A DNA stretch of 64,000 bases from Flavobacteriaceae bacterium (GCA_028279515.1 JANQNQ010000008.1:558001-622000), one strand, 5' to 3'. Shown: positions 8,906 to 17,909, counted from the stretch's first letter. Translations and numbers: made by a program. Notes: generated from the sequence alone by a model not told the origin.

Positions 8906-9660
8906 TGACCACTGTATTAATAATAGAAGACGAAAAAGCATCAAGCGACCACTTAATCCAATTGTTAAAAGAGAGTAAGTGGACAGTTAGTATACTCGAA
9001 GTACTCATAAGTGTCGATGAATCACTGGAATGGCTCAGAAACAATGAGGCGCCAGATCTGATCTTTATGGACATACAATTGTCGGATGGCAAGTCTTTTG
9101 AGATCTTCAACAGTTTCAAGATACAAAGCCCTGTAGTCTTCGTTACCGCCTATGATGAGTATGCAATTCCTGCCTTCAAAACTACTGGGATTGATTACTT
9201 ATTGAAACCTATCAATAACCTTGATCTGGATCATGCGATCACTAAATATTTTGAGAATAAAATATTAATGTACAATCAGATAGGACAAAACATGAACGCT
9301 TTAGTTGGTACGACACTAGATACTGGTTACAAAGAACGTTTTTTGGTGAGTGAAGGAAGTCATTTGATTCCGGTCAACACCAAAGACATAGCTTACTTTT
9401 ATCGAAGTGAGATCGTTTTTCTCAGACTCTTTGATGGTAGGTCGTATGCTGTGAATCAATCATTGAATAATTTAGAAGAACTCTTACCTCCAGACATCTT
9501 TTTGAGAATCAACAGAGCAATCGTTGCCAATATCAACTCCATAAAGCAATTGGTTCGGGTAAAGCCCGGAATCTACGCGGTAAGCTTGCAACCTAACTTT
9601 CACGAAGAGATTATTTTAAGTCAGGAAAAATCCAAAGTTTTGCGCGGCTATCTCAGCTGA
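8905..9660 (+). CDS. LytTR-family response regulator
   Basis: This 251-aa regulator has an N-terminal receiver domain with acidic residues EDE at 8-10, phosphoacceptor Asp56 (LIFMDIQLSDG), Thr81 and Lys101 (YLLKPIN). A C-terminal LytTR DNA-binding domain covers about residues 145-250 and includes LIPVNTKDIAYFYRSEIVFLR, LNNLEELLPPDIFLRINRAIVANI and the final KSKVLRGYL. The start ATG overlaps the kinase stop. LytTR regulators in Bacteroidota often control neighbouring surface or transport genes. The nearest downstream gene on the same strand is the 17-residue head-repeat protein, but no LytTR direct-repeat site could be identified with confidence. Confidence 0.94.
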   Translation: MTTVLIIEDEKASSDHLIQLLKESKWTVSILEVLISVDESLEWLRNNEAPDLIFMDIQLSDGKSFEIFNSFKIQSPVVFVTAYDEYAIPAFKTTGIDYLLKPINNLDLDHAITKYFENKILMYNQIGQNMNALVGTTLDTGYKERFLVSEGSHLIPVNTKDIAYFYRSEIVFLRLFDGRSYAVNQSLNNLEELLPPDIFLRINRAIVANINSIKQLVRVKPGIYAVSLQPNFHEEIILSQEKSKVLRGYLS

Positions 9661-9888
9661 TTATTAGTCTTTTGGCATTTTTGAACCCAAATCTGAGGGA
9701 GTTAAACACTAGTTTGAGCGTAAAACGAAAGGGCTCACTTTTAGAAAATGTGGGTTCATTGTCCGATTTTTCCTTTTGACACTCAAAAAACTTTTGTTCA
9801 CAGAATCAAAGTAGCCTCATGTACTGCAATGTTATAGCTTAGTCATCTCTAACCTTAGGCACTTTTTTAACCCCAAAAAGATCACATC

Positions 9889-12201
9889 ATGAAAGCAAAG
9901 ACCATTAAATTCGGATGGCTGATGCTGTTTGTTTGCACGTTTACTTTTTCACAAGTCGGAATTGGAACTACTAGCCCTAATTCATCATTGGACATTAGGT
10001 CTTCGAATCAGGCAAGTCCATCCAACAATGACGGGATACTGATTCCAAAAGTAGATGCATTTCCAGCAACAGATCCAACCAGTTCACAAGATGCCATGCT
10101 GATATATCTTACCACAACCGATGGGAGCGATGCTCCAGGTTTCTACTTCTGGAACGAAGCAAGTACCACGTGGATAGGATTGGCCACCTTGCCTGCACTC
10201 AACGCAATAAGTATTAATGGTTGGAGCACGGTCGGTAATTCTGGCACCACCAACGGAACCAACTTTCTCGGAACCACAGACAATCAGGCCTTGGACATAC
10301 GAACCAATAACGTCATTAGGGCTCGATTCACGACTACCGGACAATTAGAATTGCTCAACTCTGGAAGCTCCGTATTCATTGGAAACAATGCAGGAGAAAA
10401 CGACAACCTCGGAAGCAACCGCAATATCAATATCGGTGATGCTTCAGGATACACAAACACCAGCGGCAATAACAACATAGCCATTGGATATCAATCGTTG
10501 TTGAGCAACTCAACTTCCTCTTTCAATGTGGCTATTGGATCGTTGGCATTACAAAACAACACGGCCTTCTTCAACACGGCAATCGGTTACCGCGCTCTGC
10601 GTTTTAACACATCCGGAAATAGAAATGTAGGAGTAGGGTATCAAAGTCTTTATAGCAATACTTCCGGAACAAGAAATATTGGATTGGGTAATAGCACGCT
10701 TTACTCAAACACCGATGGTCAGGACAATACTGCCATAGGAGATGAGGCCATGGTATTGAATGATTCGGGTATTGGTAATGGAGCTTTAGGATTCAGAGCA
10801 CTGTACAATAATGATGATGGGGATTTTAATTTTGCCCTTGGAAATCGCTCTCTACAACAAAATACCTCGGGAGATAATAACGTGGGGGTTGGATCCTTTT
10901 CATTAAACTCCAATACCACAGGAGACAACAATGTGGCACTAGGACATCAGGCACTTAATGGTAACACCACAGCTGATGATAACATCGCCATTGGGTATCG
11001 CTCAATGTTCACTAACAGCACTGGAACAAAGAATATAGCGCTGGGTTATGAAGCGATCTTTAATAATGATTCGGGATATCAGAACAATGCCATTGGTGAT
11101 GAATCACTCTATTCTAATACAACCGGATTCCATAACAACGCTCAAGGATATCGCACCTTGTATTCTAATACTACAGGAAATGAAAATATAGCTGTTGGAA
11201 ACCAAGCCTTGTTGGCCAATACCTCCGGAAGCTACAACATTGCGCAGGGATTTAGATCGATGTACAATTCAGATGATTCTGAATACAATGTTGGTATTGG
11301 TTACGAAACACTTTATTCGAATACAAGCGGTGATAATAACATAGCATTCGGGTTTCAGTCACTGTATAATACCACATCAGATGACAATTTTGGCTTTGGA
11401 TATCAAGCCTTGTACACAAATGATACAGGCATCAATAATATTGCTATTGGATACAGGCCTACCTATTTCAATACAACAGGATCTTCCAATATTTCTGTCG
11501 GAAGAGAAGCTGGGTATAACAATACCACAGGTAGCTTCAATGTAAACGTGGGAGATAGTACAGGCTACAACAACCAAACAGGCAGTAACAATACGATCGT
11601 AGGATACCGAGCAGGTTTCGGCACGGGTTTTACATCGACCAGCGGGAACGTATTGATAGGTTATGAAGCAGGCGCCCAAAATGTGAACAACAACCGACTG
11701 TTCATTGAAAACAGCAACGGACTTTCACCACTTATCGGTGGTGATTTCTCAACGAATCAAGCGACAGTAAACGTGGCGATGACAGCCTTGGGCACCGGAA
11801 ACTTTGTGCGCACCTTCAATGTCAATGGTGACGCCTATGCAGATACCTACTACTCGTCAACGACGACCTACCCAGACTATGTGTTTGAAGAGTATTTTAA
11901 CGGACATTCATCATTGAACGAAACCTATAAATTTTTACCACTTAAAGAGGCGGTAGCTTTTGTTAAGCAGAAGGGCCACTTACCCAATGTTAAATCGTAT
12001 CAAGAAGTACAAGCCGAAGGTATGACCATCGACCTGGGCAATACCTCGGTAAAGAACCTTGAAAAAATTGAAGAGAACTTTCTGTATATCGCAGAACTAG
12101 ATGCAAAGCTTGAAGCGGTAACAGAAGAAAACAAATTACTAAGAGCCCAACTTATGCTATTAATAGATAAAGTTGAAAAGCTCGAAGCAGAAAAAAAATA
12201 A
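9889..12201 (+). CDS. Secreted head-repeat surface protein (17-residue repeats, tail-fibre-like C-terminus)
   Basis: This 770-aa exported protein has a signal peptide ending near Ser21 and the flavobacterial opening QVGIGTTSPNSSLDI. After a link domain, residues 190 to about 578 form about 23 near-perfect 17-residue repeats of the type NTSGNNNIAIGYQSLLS. The Asn-x-x-[IV]-[AG]-x-G rhythm resembles trimeric adhesin heads. The C-terminus has the tail-fibre-like phrase LPLKEAVAFVKQKGHLPNV and a coiled coil (about 695-770), suggesting trimerisation. No T9SS type A tail is present. The start follows an AACCCCA-containing leader, as in other surface genes here. A 71-aa gene follows after 5 bp. The likely role is adhesion or structural surface fibre; the partner is unknown. 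Confidence 0.87.
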   Translation: MKAKTIKFGWLMLFVCTFTFSQVGIGTTSPNSSLDIRSSNQASPSNNDGILIPKVDAFPATDPTSSQDAMLIYLTTTDGSDAPGFYFWNEASTTWIGLATLPALNAISINGWSTVGNSGTTNGTNFLGTTDNQALDIRTNNVIRARFTTTGQLELLNSGSSVFIGNNAGENDNLGSNRNINIGDASGYTNTSGNNNIAIGYQSLLSNSTSSFNVAIGSLALQNNTAFFNTAIGYRALRFNTSGNRNVGVGYQSLYSNTSGTRNIGLGNSTLYSNTDGQDNTAIGDEAMVLNDSGIGNGALGFRALYNNDDGDFNFALGNRSLQQNTSGDNNVGVGSFSLNSNTTGDNNVALGHQALNGNTTADDNIAIGYRSMFTNSTGTKNIALGYEAIFNNDSGYQNNAIGDESLYSNTTGFHNNAQGYRTLYSNTTGNENIAVGNQALLANTSGSYNIAQGFRSMYNSDDSEYNVGIGYETLYSNTSGDNNIAFGFQSLYNTTSDDNFGFGYQALYTNDTGINNIAIGYRPTYFNTTGSSNISVGREAGYNNTTGSFNVNVGDSTGYNNQTGSNNTIVGYRAGFGTGFTSTSGNVLIGYEAGAQNVNNNRLFIENSNGLSPLIGGDFSTNQATVNVAMTALGTGNFVRTFNVNGDAYADTYYSSTTTYPDYVFEEYFNGHSSLNETYKFLPLKEAVAFVKQKGHLPNVKSYQEVQAEGMTIDLGNTSVKNLEKIEENFLYIAELDAKLEAVTEENKLLRAQLMLLIDKVEKLEAEKK
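10456..11622 (+). repeat. Tandem 51-bp coding repeats (about 23 copies)
   Basis: The DNA encodes consecutive 17-residue units beginning NTSG/NTTG/NDSG and containing NxAIGYxxL. Two units are 16 residues long. The units differ in sequence, so the array is diverged rather than freshly amplified. Confidence 0.85.
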
Positions 12202-12206
12202 ACGGA

Positions 12207-12422
12207 ATGAAGACCTACCAAGAAGCTGATAAACGAGTGGCAGAGTACAAAGAGTTCGAGAGCTCATTAAGGGCACTCAACTACGCCATTCGTCGGGTAC
12301 GACAAGATCTAAAGCGTCAACTTAAAAAAGGAGATGATTACACCAAGTATAGATACAGAGCCCAATTGCAAAAAGGAGAGGTCAAAGAATTGAGGTCATT
12401 GATACAATTGACTTTTAGCTAA
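12207..12422 (+). CDS. Small charged hypothetical protein downstream of head-repeat gene
   Basis: This 71-aa, very basic and helical protein (ALNYAIRRVRQDLKRQLKKG, then YRYRAQLQKGEVKELRSL) starts 5 bp after the stop of the surface protein gene, so it would be translated from the same message. It has no signal peptide or recognised domain. The tight spacing, the absence of an overlapping gene and the amphipathic composition favour a real gene, but it could be a chance frame. I do not recognise a family. Confidence 0.5.
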   Translation: MKTYQEADKRVAEYKEFESSLRALNYAIRRVRQDLKRQLKKGDDYTKYRYRAQLQKGEVKELRSLIQLTFS

Positions 12423-12449
12423 TTAGGCATTAACGACATGAGATCGTAT

Positions 12450-12526
12450 AAAAGATCGGTCAGCTCTTGATTCTTTTTTAGGTTAATGAGCCACGGTTAG
12501 GATTGTTTTACAATGGCCGATCTTTT
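12450..12526 (+). terminator. Long-range inverted repeat ending in a T-run (terminator-like structured region)
   Basis: AAAAGATCGG (12450-12459) pairs with CCGATCTTTT (12517-12526), and the right arm runs into TTTTT. The 57-nt interior can form smaller helices such as TTG-tttta-CAA. It lies just downstream of the head-repeat operon and could act as its terminator, although the large interior is unusual for one. Confidence 0.4.
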
Positions 12527-12551
12527 TAAAGTTAACAGTTAGTTTGAGTTT

Positions 12552-12607
12552 GGGCTGTTCCAATTAGGCATCATAGGAAAAGGGCAAAAAGCCTATTGGA
12601 ACGGCCC
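12552..12607 (+). promoter_or_regulatory. Strong 17-bp leader hairpin upstream of a T9SS protein gene
   Basis: GGGC, then T, then GTTCCAAT, a bulged T and AGGC on the left pair with GCCT, ATTGGAAC, G and GCCC on the right. This gives 16 Watson-Crick pairs, one G-U pair and one bulge around an A-rich 21-nt loop. It ends 33 bp before the ATG at 12641. It may be a 5'-leader control element or a terminator with a weak T-run (TTCTT). Confidence 0.5.
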
Positions 12608-12640
12608 TTCTTATCAAACGATTACCCCAACCCCAAGCTT

Positions 12641-13819
12641 ATGAAGTTTATTAAATACACCATAACACCCATTCTACTCCTATCTTGGTTAATGACAAGG
12701 TCGCAAACCCAACCAGGGGACATTGGCGACCTTGTTTTTCATCTCGAGAGCACGGCAATACAAACGTCACTTCATGTGGCGTATTGTACAACCAACAGTT
12801 GTCTGGAACATCCTAACAGCGAAGGAGCTCCGATTGCAGAACAATATTGTGACACAGGCGTATGCGGAGACGGATGTCTTCGCAGATGGCCCGACCTATC
12901 TGGCTATATTCCACCCGGTGGCTTTTCGCCCCCCGAGTACACCATCGGGCGGAATTTTGGCCAAGACGACGCCGAAAAGCCGTGTTACATAAGCAATGGC
13001 ATTAATGGAAAACCTTCTGTCAAAGGTGGAGCACCTTATGGAGATTTTGATCAAGACAAGTACCTTGAGATGCAAACTTCCGACATCATCGCGTTATCGC
13101 AGGACTTTTCGATTTTCTTGTTATGTAAACCAATCAATCAGACGGCCAACGGAGTTTGGTCTTATTTTGGCCTGGCAACCTCGAAGCTGCGTCATGATGT
13201 TTCTAATAACTCTCTTAATATACGAATCGACGGAACCTCTTCAGCCGCGCAACTCACCCAAGCCAATGCGGTAGCCTTAGACGCTTGGCAATTAATAGAG
13301 ATACATCGTGATTCGGGAGATATGCTAACATCATATATTGATTTGCAAGACGTCACCAATGGTCCGATCACACGAAGCGGAACCATGAGAATCGGATACC
13401 TTTTTTCAGATTTTAAAACGACAGGAAGTGGAGCCATGTATGGTGAGATAGCAGCGTTTCTGGTCTACGATCGAAAGTTGAATACAACTGAGGTAGCCAC
13501 GGTACGATCACACTTGAACGATGAGTTCTGTCTTGGGTTTACCCTTGCAGAAGATGGTCAGCTGCTCTCGGATTATAGTAAATGGCTTACCTATAATAAA
13601 AATACCAGCCAACTGATTGTTGATACACGGCAATTAGAAGGACAAGCAGTTACCAGCGTAACAGTTTATGACTTATCAGGACGCCAAGTTCATCAATATC
13701 AATCAAGCGAACCCCAAGTAGAATTATTAACGTTATCAATGAAGGCGCTAGAGCAAATTTGTGTGGTCAAAGTAACGACGACCAAAAGAACCTTTGTTGG
13801 AAAAGTCTACTTACACTAA
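12641..13819 (+). CDS. Secreted LamG-like protein with T9SS type A sorting domain
   Basis: This 392-aa protein starts with MKFIKYTITPILLLSWLM, a signal peptide ending near SQTQ; the ATG at 12641 is chosen over a TTG 45 bp upstream because the hydrophobic signal begins there. Residues of about 20-300 look like a concanavalin/LamG-type beta sandwich, with a Cys-rich N-terminal stretch (CTTNSC, CDTGVCGDGC) that may be disulfide bonded. The last 75 residues (VTSVTVYDLSGRQVHQY...FVGKVYLH) form a type A sorting domain that directs export through T9SS and surface attachment. It is preceded by a strong leader hairpin and CCCCAACCCCA. The ligand is unknown. Confidence 0.82.
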   Translation: MKFIKYTITPILLLSWLMTRSQTQPGDIGDLVFHLESTAIQTSLHVAYCTTNSCLEHPNSEGAPIAEQYCDTGVCGDGCLRRWPDLSGYIPPGGFSPPEYTIGRNFGQDDAEKPCYISNGINGKPSVKGGAPYGDFDQDKYLEMQTSDIIALSQDFSIFLLCKPINQTANGVWSYFGLATSKLRHDVSNNSLNIRIDGTSSAAQLTQANAVALDAWQLIEIHRDSGDMLTSYIDLQDVTNGPITRSGTMRIGYLFSDFKTTGSGAMYGEIAAFLVYDRKLNTTEVATVRSHLNDEFCLGFTLAEDGQLLSDYSKWLTYNKNTSQLIVDTRQLEGQAVTSVTVYDLSGRQVHQYQSSEPQVELLTLSMKALEQICVVKVTTTKRTFVGKVYLH

Positions 13820-13845
13820 CTGCTATGGCAAAGTAGTAGTGTTAC

Positions 13846-13876
13846 AAAGCGCCTTGCAAAACACAAGGCGCTTTTT
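13846..13876. terminator. Rho-independent terminator between convergent genes
   Basis: AAAGCGCCTTG and CAAGGCGCTTT form an 11-bp perfect stem around a 7-nt loop, followed by a T-run on the plus strand. It ends the LamG/T9SS gene. The left flank is less T-rich on the minus strand. Confidence 0.85.
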
Positions 13877-13921
13877 CATTTTCAAAACTAAGAATGAAGA
13901 TGTTATTATAATATTGCAATT

Positions 13922-14521
13922 TTACGATTTCTGTTTATAGGCCAAAGCTCGAATCTTGATCTTAACCTCGTTGCCTATAAAAAAGGAACCATTGTCCATT
14001 TTTTTGTTGAATTTGATTCCGTAATCAAATCGGTCGATCATAAGGTCGGCTTTGATCCCTATGGCCGTTTGCTTGGTAGGGTCCTGAAAAGGACCCAATA
14101 TTTCAACGGGAAAACTCACCGTTTTTGTGATGCCCTTAATCGTAAGTTCACCACTCATTTCGTACGAATCCCCCTTTTTTGATACACTTTTTGACGTAAA
14201 GTTGATTTGTTCGTGTTGTGCCGTGTCTAGCCACATGGGGCTTTTTAGGTGACCATCCCGGGTGTCATTGTTTGTATCTAGACTGTTGGTATTGATCGTA
14301 ACGTTTACTTGTAATGAAGTTGCGTCCTCCCCGCTCATAGAGAGACTTCCGGTAAATTCGTTGAATCTACCCGTAACTTCGCCTACCAAGAAGCGCTCAA
14401 CGTCAAAACCAATGTAGGTATGCCCTACATCTAAACCATATTTTTCTGAAGTGTCAGAGGTAAAGCTCAAAGAAATTGCGATGCAAATGGCTACTGCAAA
14501 TAAGTGTAATTTGTTTTTCAT
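13922..14521 (-). CDS. YceI family periplasmic protein
   Basis: This 199-aa exported protein has an N-terminal signal (LFAVAICIAISLSFTS). The lipocalin-like YceI fold is recognised from YGLDVGHTYIGFDVERFLVGEVTGRF at the start and DTNNDTRDGHLKSPMWLDTAQH, then INFTSKS, in the middle. It ends with the usual GNEVKIKIRALAY strand. YceI proteins bind polyisoprenoids or amphiphiles in the periplasm and are often linked to stress or respiration. It lies downstream of a 7TM-AraC regulator on the same strand (112-bp gap). Confidence 0.93.
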   Translation of the reverse strand: MKNKLHLFAVAICIAISLSFTSDTSEKYGLDVGHTYIGFDVERFLVGEVTGRFNEFTGSLSMSGEDATSLQVNVTINTNSLDTNNDTRDGHLKSPMWLDTAQHEQINFTSKSVSKKGDSYEMSGELTIKGITKTVSFPVEILGPFQDPTKQTAIGIKADLMIDRFDYGIKFNKKMDNGSFFIGNEVKIKIRALAYKQKS

Positions 14522-14633
14522 GTGACTTGTTTTTAGATATTACATCAATGATAAATAGCAGGATGGTCACATGCGACAATCTTTATAGGGATTGTCCAAT
14601 TTGATAGAGATTTGGCAAAAAATTAACAGCAGA

Positions 14634-15758
14634 TCAGTTTTTTTCTTTGCGAAAGGAAGACGGGGTCATTTTTTCAAACTTCCTAAAAGCATTCACAAAT
14701 GAAGTCTTATTGTTGAAGCCTGCTTCGAAGGCTATTTTAAGTAGCGTATGATTCGGATGCTCCATTATGAGTCGTTTGGCCTCTGTGATTCGATGTTGAT
14801 TGACATAGTCGAAAAATGAGCATTGATAATGTTCATTGATGACCTGAGAAAGATGATGGTCATTGGTGCTTAATTCGGAGGCGAGATCATGCAATCGAAG
14901 GTCATTCTTCAAATAGGGTTTTTCTTCTTGCATGAAGGTTTCGAGCTTGGACAAAAGCGCTGACTTTTCGGCTGATTTCAAGGAGGAAGACTGATATTTT
15001 TTTGGTGCTGCAACTTTTTGCCAAGACACCCCAGATAAATAATATCCTAAAGAATACAAGAAAAGCCCCATTGGAATTACATAAATGTAATCAAGAGATC
15101 GACTATAAAAATCAGAAGAAAACAGAATATATAAATACGTAGAAGCTAGTACCAGACAGGCAGTCAAAGCGCCATTAAAGATCAACAACCAACGCACATT
15201 GTTTACGACAGCATGTGTTTGTTTCAAACGCTTTCTATAGCGTTTGATGATTCGGGAGTTAGCAAATAGGTAGCTCGCAAGATGAATAAATTGAAGATAG
15301 AAAACCGTCGAATACAGATACTCAAAAGCTGTTACTGTTTTGGGGCGATGGTCAAAGACGGCCAACATTCCGTAGTGAATTTGACGTCTACTCAACGATT
15401 GGCCACTTACCGATGGTATGATGATTACAAATATGACAAACGGTAGCAGGTGAAGCCAATGTTTTTTCGAGAAACGCCAAGTACTATCGGTAACTGATTT
15501 GAAATAAAAATAGGTGAGGGGCCCCAACAACATCCATGACCCATAACGCGTTCCGTAAAAAATGTCCAAAGGCACCTTGAATACATTGCGTACCGATAAA
15601 AACTCTGCAAGAAACCAAATGAACAACAAGGTGATGAATAGCAAATAACGTGTACTGTGTTTTTTTCTTTTTTCTGCGGAAAGCAATAGTGCCGACAAGA
15701 AAAAGAACCCTTGAAAGATGATAACGAGAATAAGGATCGACCAGATGTCAAGACGCAT
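14634..15758 (-). CDS. Membrane-anchored (7TM-type) AraC family regulator
   Basis: This 374-aa protein has about seven hydrophobic segments in residues 1-245 (for example ILVIIFQGFFFLSALLL, LLFITLLFIWFLAEFL and WLLIFNGALTACLVLAS). A linker and a C-terminal AraC DNA-binding domain follow at about 275-374 (LRLHDLASELSTNDHHLSQVI, then LLKIAFEAGFNNKTSFVNAFRKF). This is the family in which a membrane sensor is fused to a cytosolic HTH, common in Flavobacteriia. It follows the DUF2652 gene by 25 bp and precedes the YceI gene, so the three may form one unit. The signal is unknown. Confidence 0.92.
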   Translation of the reverse strand: MRLDIWSILILVIIFQGFFFLSALLLSAEKRKKHSTRYLLFITLLFIWFLAEFLSVRNVFKVPLDIFYGTRYGSWMLLGPLTYFYFKSVTDSTWRFSKKHWLHLLPFVIFVIIIPSVSGQSLSRRQIHYGMLAVFDHRPKTVTAFEYLYSTVFYLQFIHLASYLFANSRIIKRYRKRLKQTHAVVNNVRWLLIFNGALTACLVLASTYLYILFSSDFYSRSLDYIYVIPMGLFLYSLGYYLSGVSWQKVAAPKKYQSSSLKSAEKSALLSKLETFMQEEKPYLKNDLRLHDLASELSTNDHHLSQVINEHYQCSFFDYVNQHRITEAKRLIMEHPNHTLLKIAFEAGFNNKTSFVNAFRKFEKMTPSSFRKEKN

Positions 15759-15783
15759 AAAACGGAAACTTTAGATCTTAAAT

Positions 15784-16875
15784 TTAACCTTTAACGGCGT
15801 ATTTTTCAGAAATATATTCCCACAATTTGTCGACAGCAGCTTTTGTATTTTTCTTAAATACCTTTTTGGCCAGTAATGCAATCATCAGTTTTTTGATGGG
15901 AGAACGCGCATGCCAATACAATTCAATCGATAACTTACAACTAGCATTAGGCATGGGTGTGATCACAAAAAACTGATGTAACGTATCTACAGGTGGTGGA
16001 CTCGTGCTCATCTCTCCATAAACAAGTTGTCCAGGAAGAACCTCTTTGGTAACCGTGACAAAATCAAGGAGTTTTCCGTCGATAACGCAGGTGTGTTCAG
16101 TACCCAATCGAGTGACTTCGTTTTCGTTGAATTTAAACTCGTCGACACCCTCTACCCATGCCGACCGATTCCTATAATTGGTGATATACTCTAAGAGCGT
16201 TGGCGCTTCCACCGGAAAATAACGCTCATACACAAAATTAGGAGGGCAATCGAAGGTTACCGGAAGTGCATCCGGAAATTGGCGCAGCACTAGTTTGTCT
16301 TTCGCTATTTCAGCGTGTAGGTATGACAAAGTGTGGCCGTCATATTGATCGGCATCCATCGCAAAATCATACAGGTTGCTCTTGTAGTCTGTCGAAAGAC
16401 CGATCTGATCTGCCAATGCTTTACTGATCAGGGCATAGTGGTCACTTTGAACAGAGTTCTTTAACAGGCGGTGCGTTTCAATAACAGCGGGACCAAAAGG
16501 TTTTTTGTTTCCTTGCACTTCGATGAATTGTAAATCTCCACTATGCGCAATGATCTTTAACTCTAGGTCCGGGGCAGATGCACAAGCCCTACAAGGGCAG
16601 ATTCGGTTTTTTTCAAGCATTTGGAGATGGCTGTAGAACGCGGTAAACATGGTCTCGATTTGCGCCAATAATTTTTCTTGCGACGGAATGCTTCCCTCTT
16701 TATAGAAAAAGAGCGCATCTCCTTCAACCTCTGCAAGTTTAAGGTCTTGAGTGTTGGCTTTAATAAGTACCTCAAGTAGTTCGGCAATGACATGTTGACT
16801 ATGGTCGGCCTCAGTGGTCTGCACGAATTTGGTGAAACCGGAAATATCTGGAATAAAGAGCAGCGAATTTGGCAT
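15784..16875 (-). CDS. DUF2652 protein: cyclase-like domain plus START-like domain
   Basis: This 363-aa protein starts with FIPDISGFTKFV and contains EVEGDALFFY. These are the two metal-binding aspartate motifs (Asp10, Asp53) of the class III nucleotidyl cyclase fold, as in DUF2652. Three closely spaced cysteines (CPCRAC, residues 93-98) may bind metal. The C-terminal 140 residues (YFPVEAPTLLEYITNYRNRSAWVEGVDEF...GTEHTCVIDG) look like an SRPBCC/START lipid- or hydrophobe-binding domain. Cyclase activity is not established for DUF2652. The AraC membrane regulator follows after 25 bp on the same strand, so a signalling role is plausible. Confidence 0.85.
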   Translation of the reverse strand: MPNSLLFIPDISGFTKFVQTTEADHSQHVIAELLEVLIKANTQDLKLAEVEGDALFFYKEGSIPSQEKLLAQIETMFTAFYSHLQMLEKNRICPCRACASAPDLELKIIAHSGDLQFIEVQGNKKPFGPAVIETHRLLKNSVQSDHYALISKALADQIGLSTDYKSNLYDFAMDADQYDGHTLSYLHAEIAKDKLVLRQFPDALPVTFDCPPNFVYERYFPVEAPTLLEYITNYRNRSAWVEGVDEFKFNENEVTRLGTEHTCVIDGKLLDFVTVTKEVLPGQLVYGEMSTSPPPVDTLHQFFVITPMPNASCKLSIELYWHARSPIKKLMIALLAKKVFKKNTKAAVDKLWEYISEKYAVKG

Positions 16876-17005
16876 CTTGGATTGGTTAAATCGTTAGGTC
16901 AAAAGGTTGGTAGTAAAAAATGTCGAAAGCTTACTAATCTATAGGTTTTATAGGTTATAAACCGTTGTTCAAATTAGTGAAAAATTACGTTTTGCTTTAC
17001 TATAT

Positions 17006-17827
17006 TTGTTTCTTATTAGCAACCTAGCCATCTTAGAATCAACACACATACTTGGTCTTATAGGAGCCCTTTTTATTGGGATGATCTTAGGTCTTATCGG
17101 TGGCGGTGGATCTATTTTGACAGTCCCGCTGTTGGTGTATTTGCTTGGGTACAATCCAGTGGTGGCAACAGCTTACTCTCTTTTTGTGGTTGGCACTTCA
17201 TCAGCAGCAGGAGTGATTCAGAAGGCCAAAAAGCAACTGGTCGATTTTAAGACTGGACTGTCGTTTGTATTTCCTTCATTTTTGGCAGTGTACGTTTCCC
17301 GCAGATATATAGTGCCTGCACTCCCGGATGAGCTTTTGAATATCGGTACTTTTTCGATTTCTCGAGAGATGGGACTTATGGTCTTTTTTGCATTGATCAT
17401 GTTCATGTCTTCGATGGCCATGATTTTTTCACGTAAAAAAGAACCAGGGCCTGATCATAAAAAACCACCTTACTATTTAGTGTTCTTGCAAGGAGTGATC
17501 ATTGGTTTGGTGACAGGAATTATTGGAGCCGGAGGCGGATTCCTGTACGTGCCTGCATTAGTATTCTGGTCGGGGTTACCGATGAAAAGAGCCGTAGGGA
17601 CCTCATTGGTCATCATTGCCTTTAACTCGTTGGTTGGTTTTTTGGGAGATGTGCAGACCTTAGAAATAGAATGGAGCTTCTTGTTGCTCTTTTCATTGAT
17701 GACCATTGTGGGCGTATTGATCGGAGGGCTGTTGTCAAAGCGGGTATCTAATAAAAGTTTAAAGAAAGGATTCGGATGGTTCACATTGGCCATGAGTATT
17801 TATATAGTTTATAGGGAGTTGTTTTAA
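17006..17827 (+). CDS. TauE/SafE family sulfite/anion exporter
   Basis: This 273-aa membrane protein has about eight TM segments and two internal-repeat signatures, IGMILGLIGGGGSILTVPLLVYLLG and GVIIGLVTGIIGAGGGFLYVPALV, diagnostic of TauE/SafE permeases. The only start giving a complete first helix is the TTG at 17006, but this codon lies inside a TATATTTG sequence that looks like a -7 promoter element, so the true start is uncertain. The next gene encodes a persulfide dioxygenase. Family knowledge and context together suggest export of the sulfite produced there. A 14-bp palindrome lies between the two. Confidence 0.88.
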   Translation: MFLISNLAILESTHILGLIGALFIGMILGLIGGGGSILTVPLLVYLLGYNPVVATAYSLFVVGTSSAAGVIQKAKKQLVDFKTGLSFVFPSFLAVYVSRRYIVPALPDELLNIGTFSISREMGLMVFFALIMFMSSMAMIFSRKKEPGPDHKKPPYYLVFLQGVIIGLVTGIIGAGGGFLYVPALVFWSGLPMKRAVGTSLVIIAFNSLVGFLGDVQTLEIEWSFLLLFSLMTIVGVLIGGLLSKRVSNKSLKKGFGWFTLAMSIYIVYRELF

Positions 17828-17835
17828 GATATAGT

Positions 17836-17849
17836 ATGACAATTGTCAT
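17836..17849. promoter_or_regulatory. 14-bp perfect palindrome upstream of persulfide dioxygenase
   Basis: ATGACAATTGTCAT is a perfect palindrome 24 bp upstream of a -7-like element and 60 bp upstream of the ATG. Its TGAC-N4-GTCA symmetry suits a dimeric HTH regulator. A persulfide-sensing regulator is plausible from context, but none is encoded nearby. Confidence 0.45.
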
Positions 17850-17872
17850 CCTTCTCAAGTAGTAAAACTTTG

Positions 17873-17880
17873 TATCTTTG
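17873..17880 (+). promoter_or_regulatory. -7 promoter element (TATCTTTG) for persulfide dioxygenase gene
   Basis: TATCTTTG fits the Bacteroidota -7 consensus TAnnTTTG and lies 29 bp upstream of the ATG at 17910. No clear TTTG is found 19-21 bp upstream; the palindrome occupies the region just upstream, suggesting regulated transcription. Confidence 0.5.
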
Positions 17881-17909
17881 ACAACTGTAATTTTGAAAAA
17901 GGAAAGACG

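Noticed and set aside
10456-11622. Regular 51-bp spacing that could suggest a CRISPR array
   Set aside because: The units are translated, diverged between copies and contain no repeat/spacer alternation; they encode a head-repeat protein.
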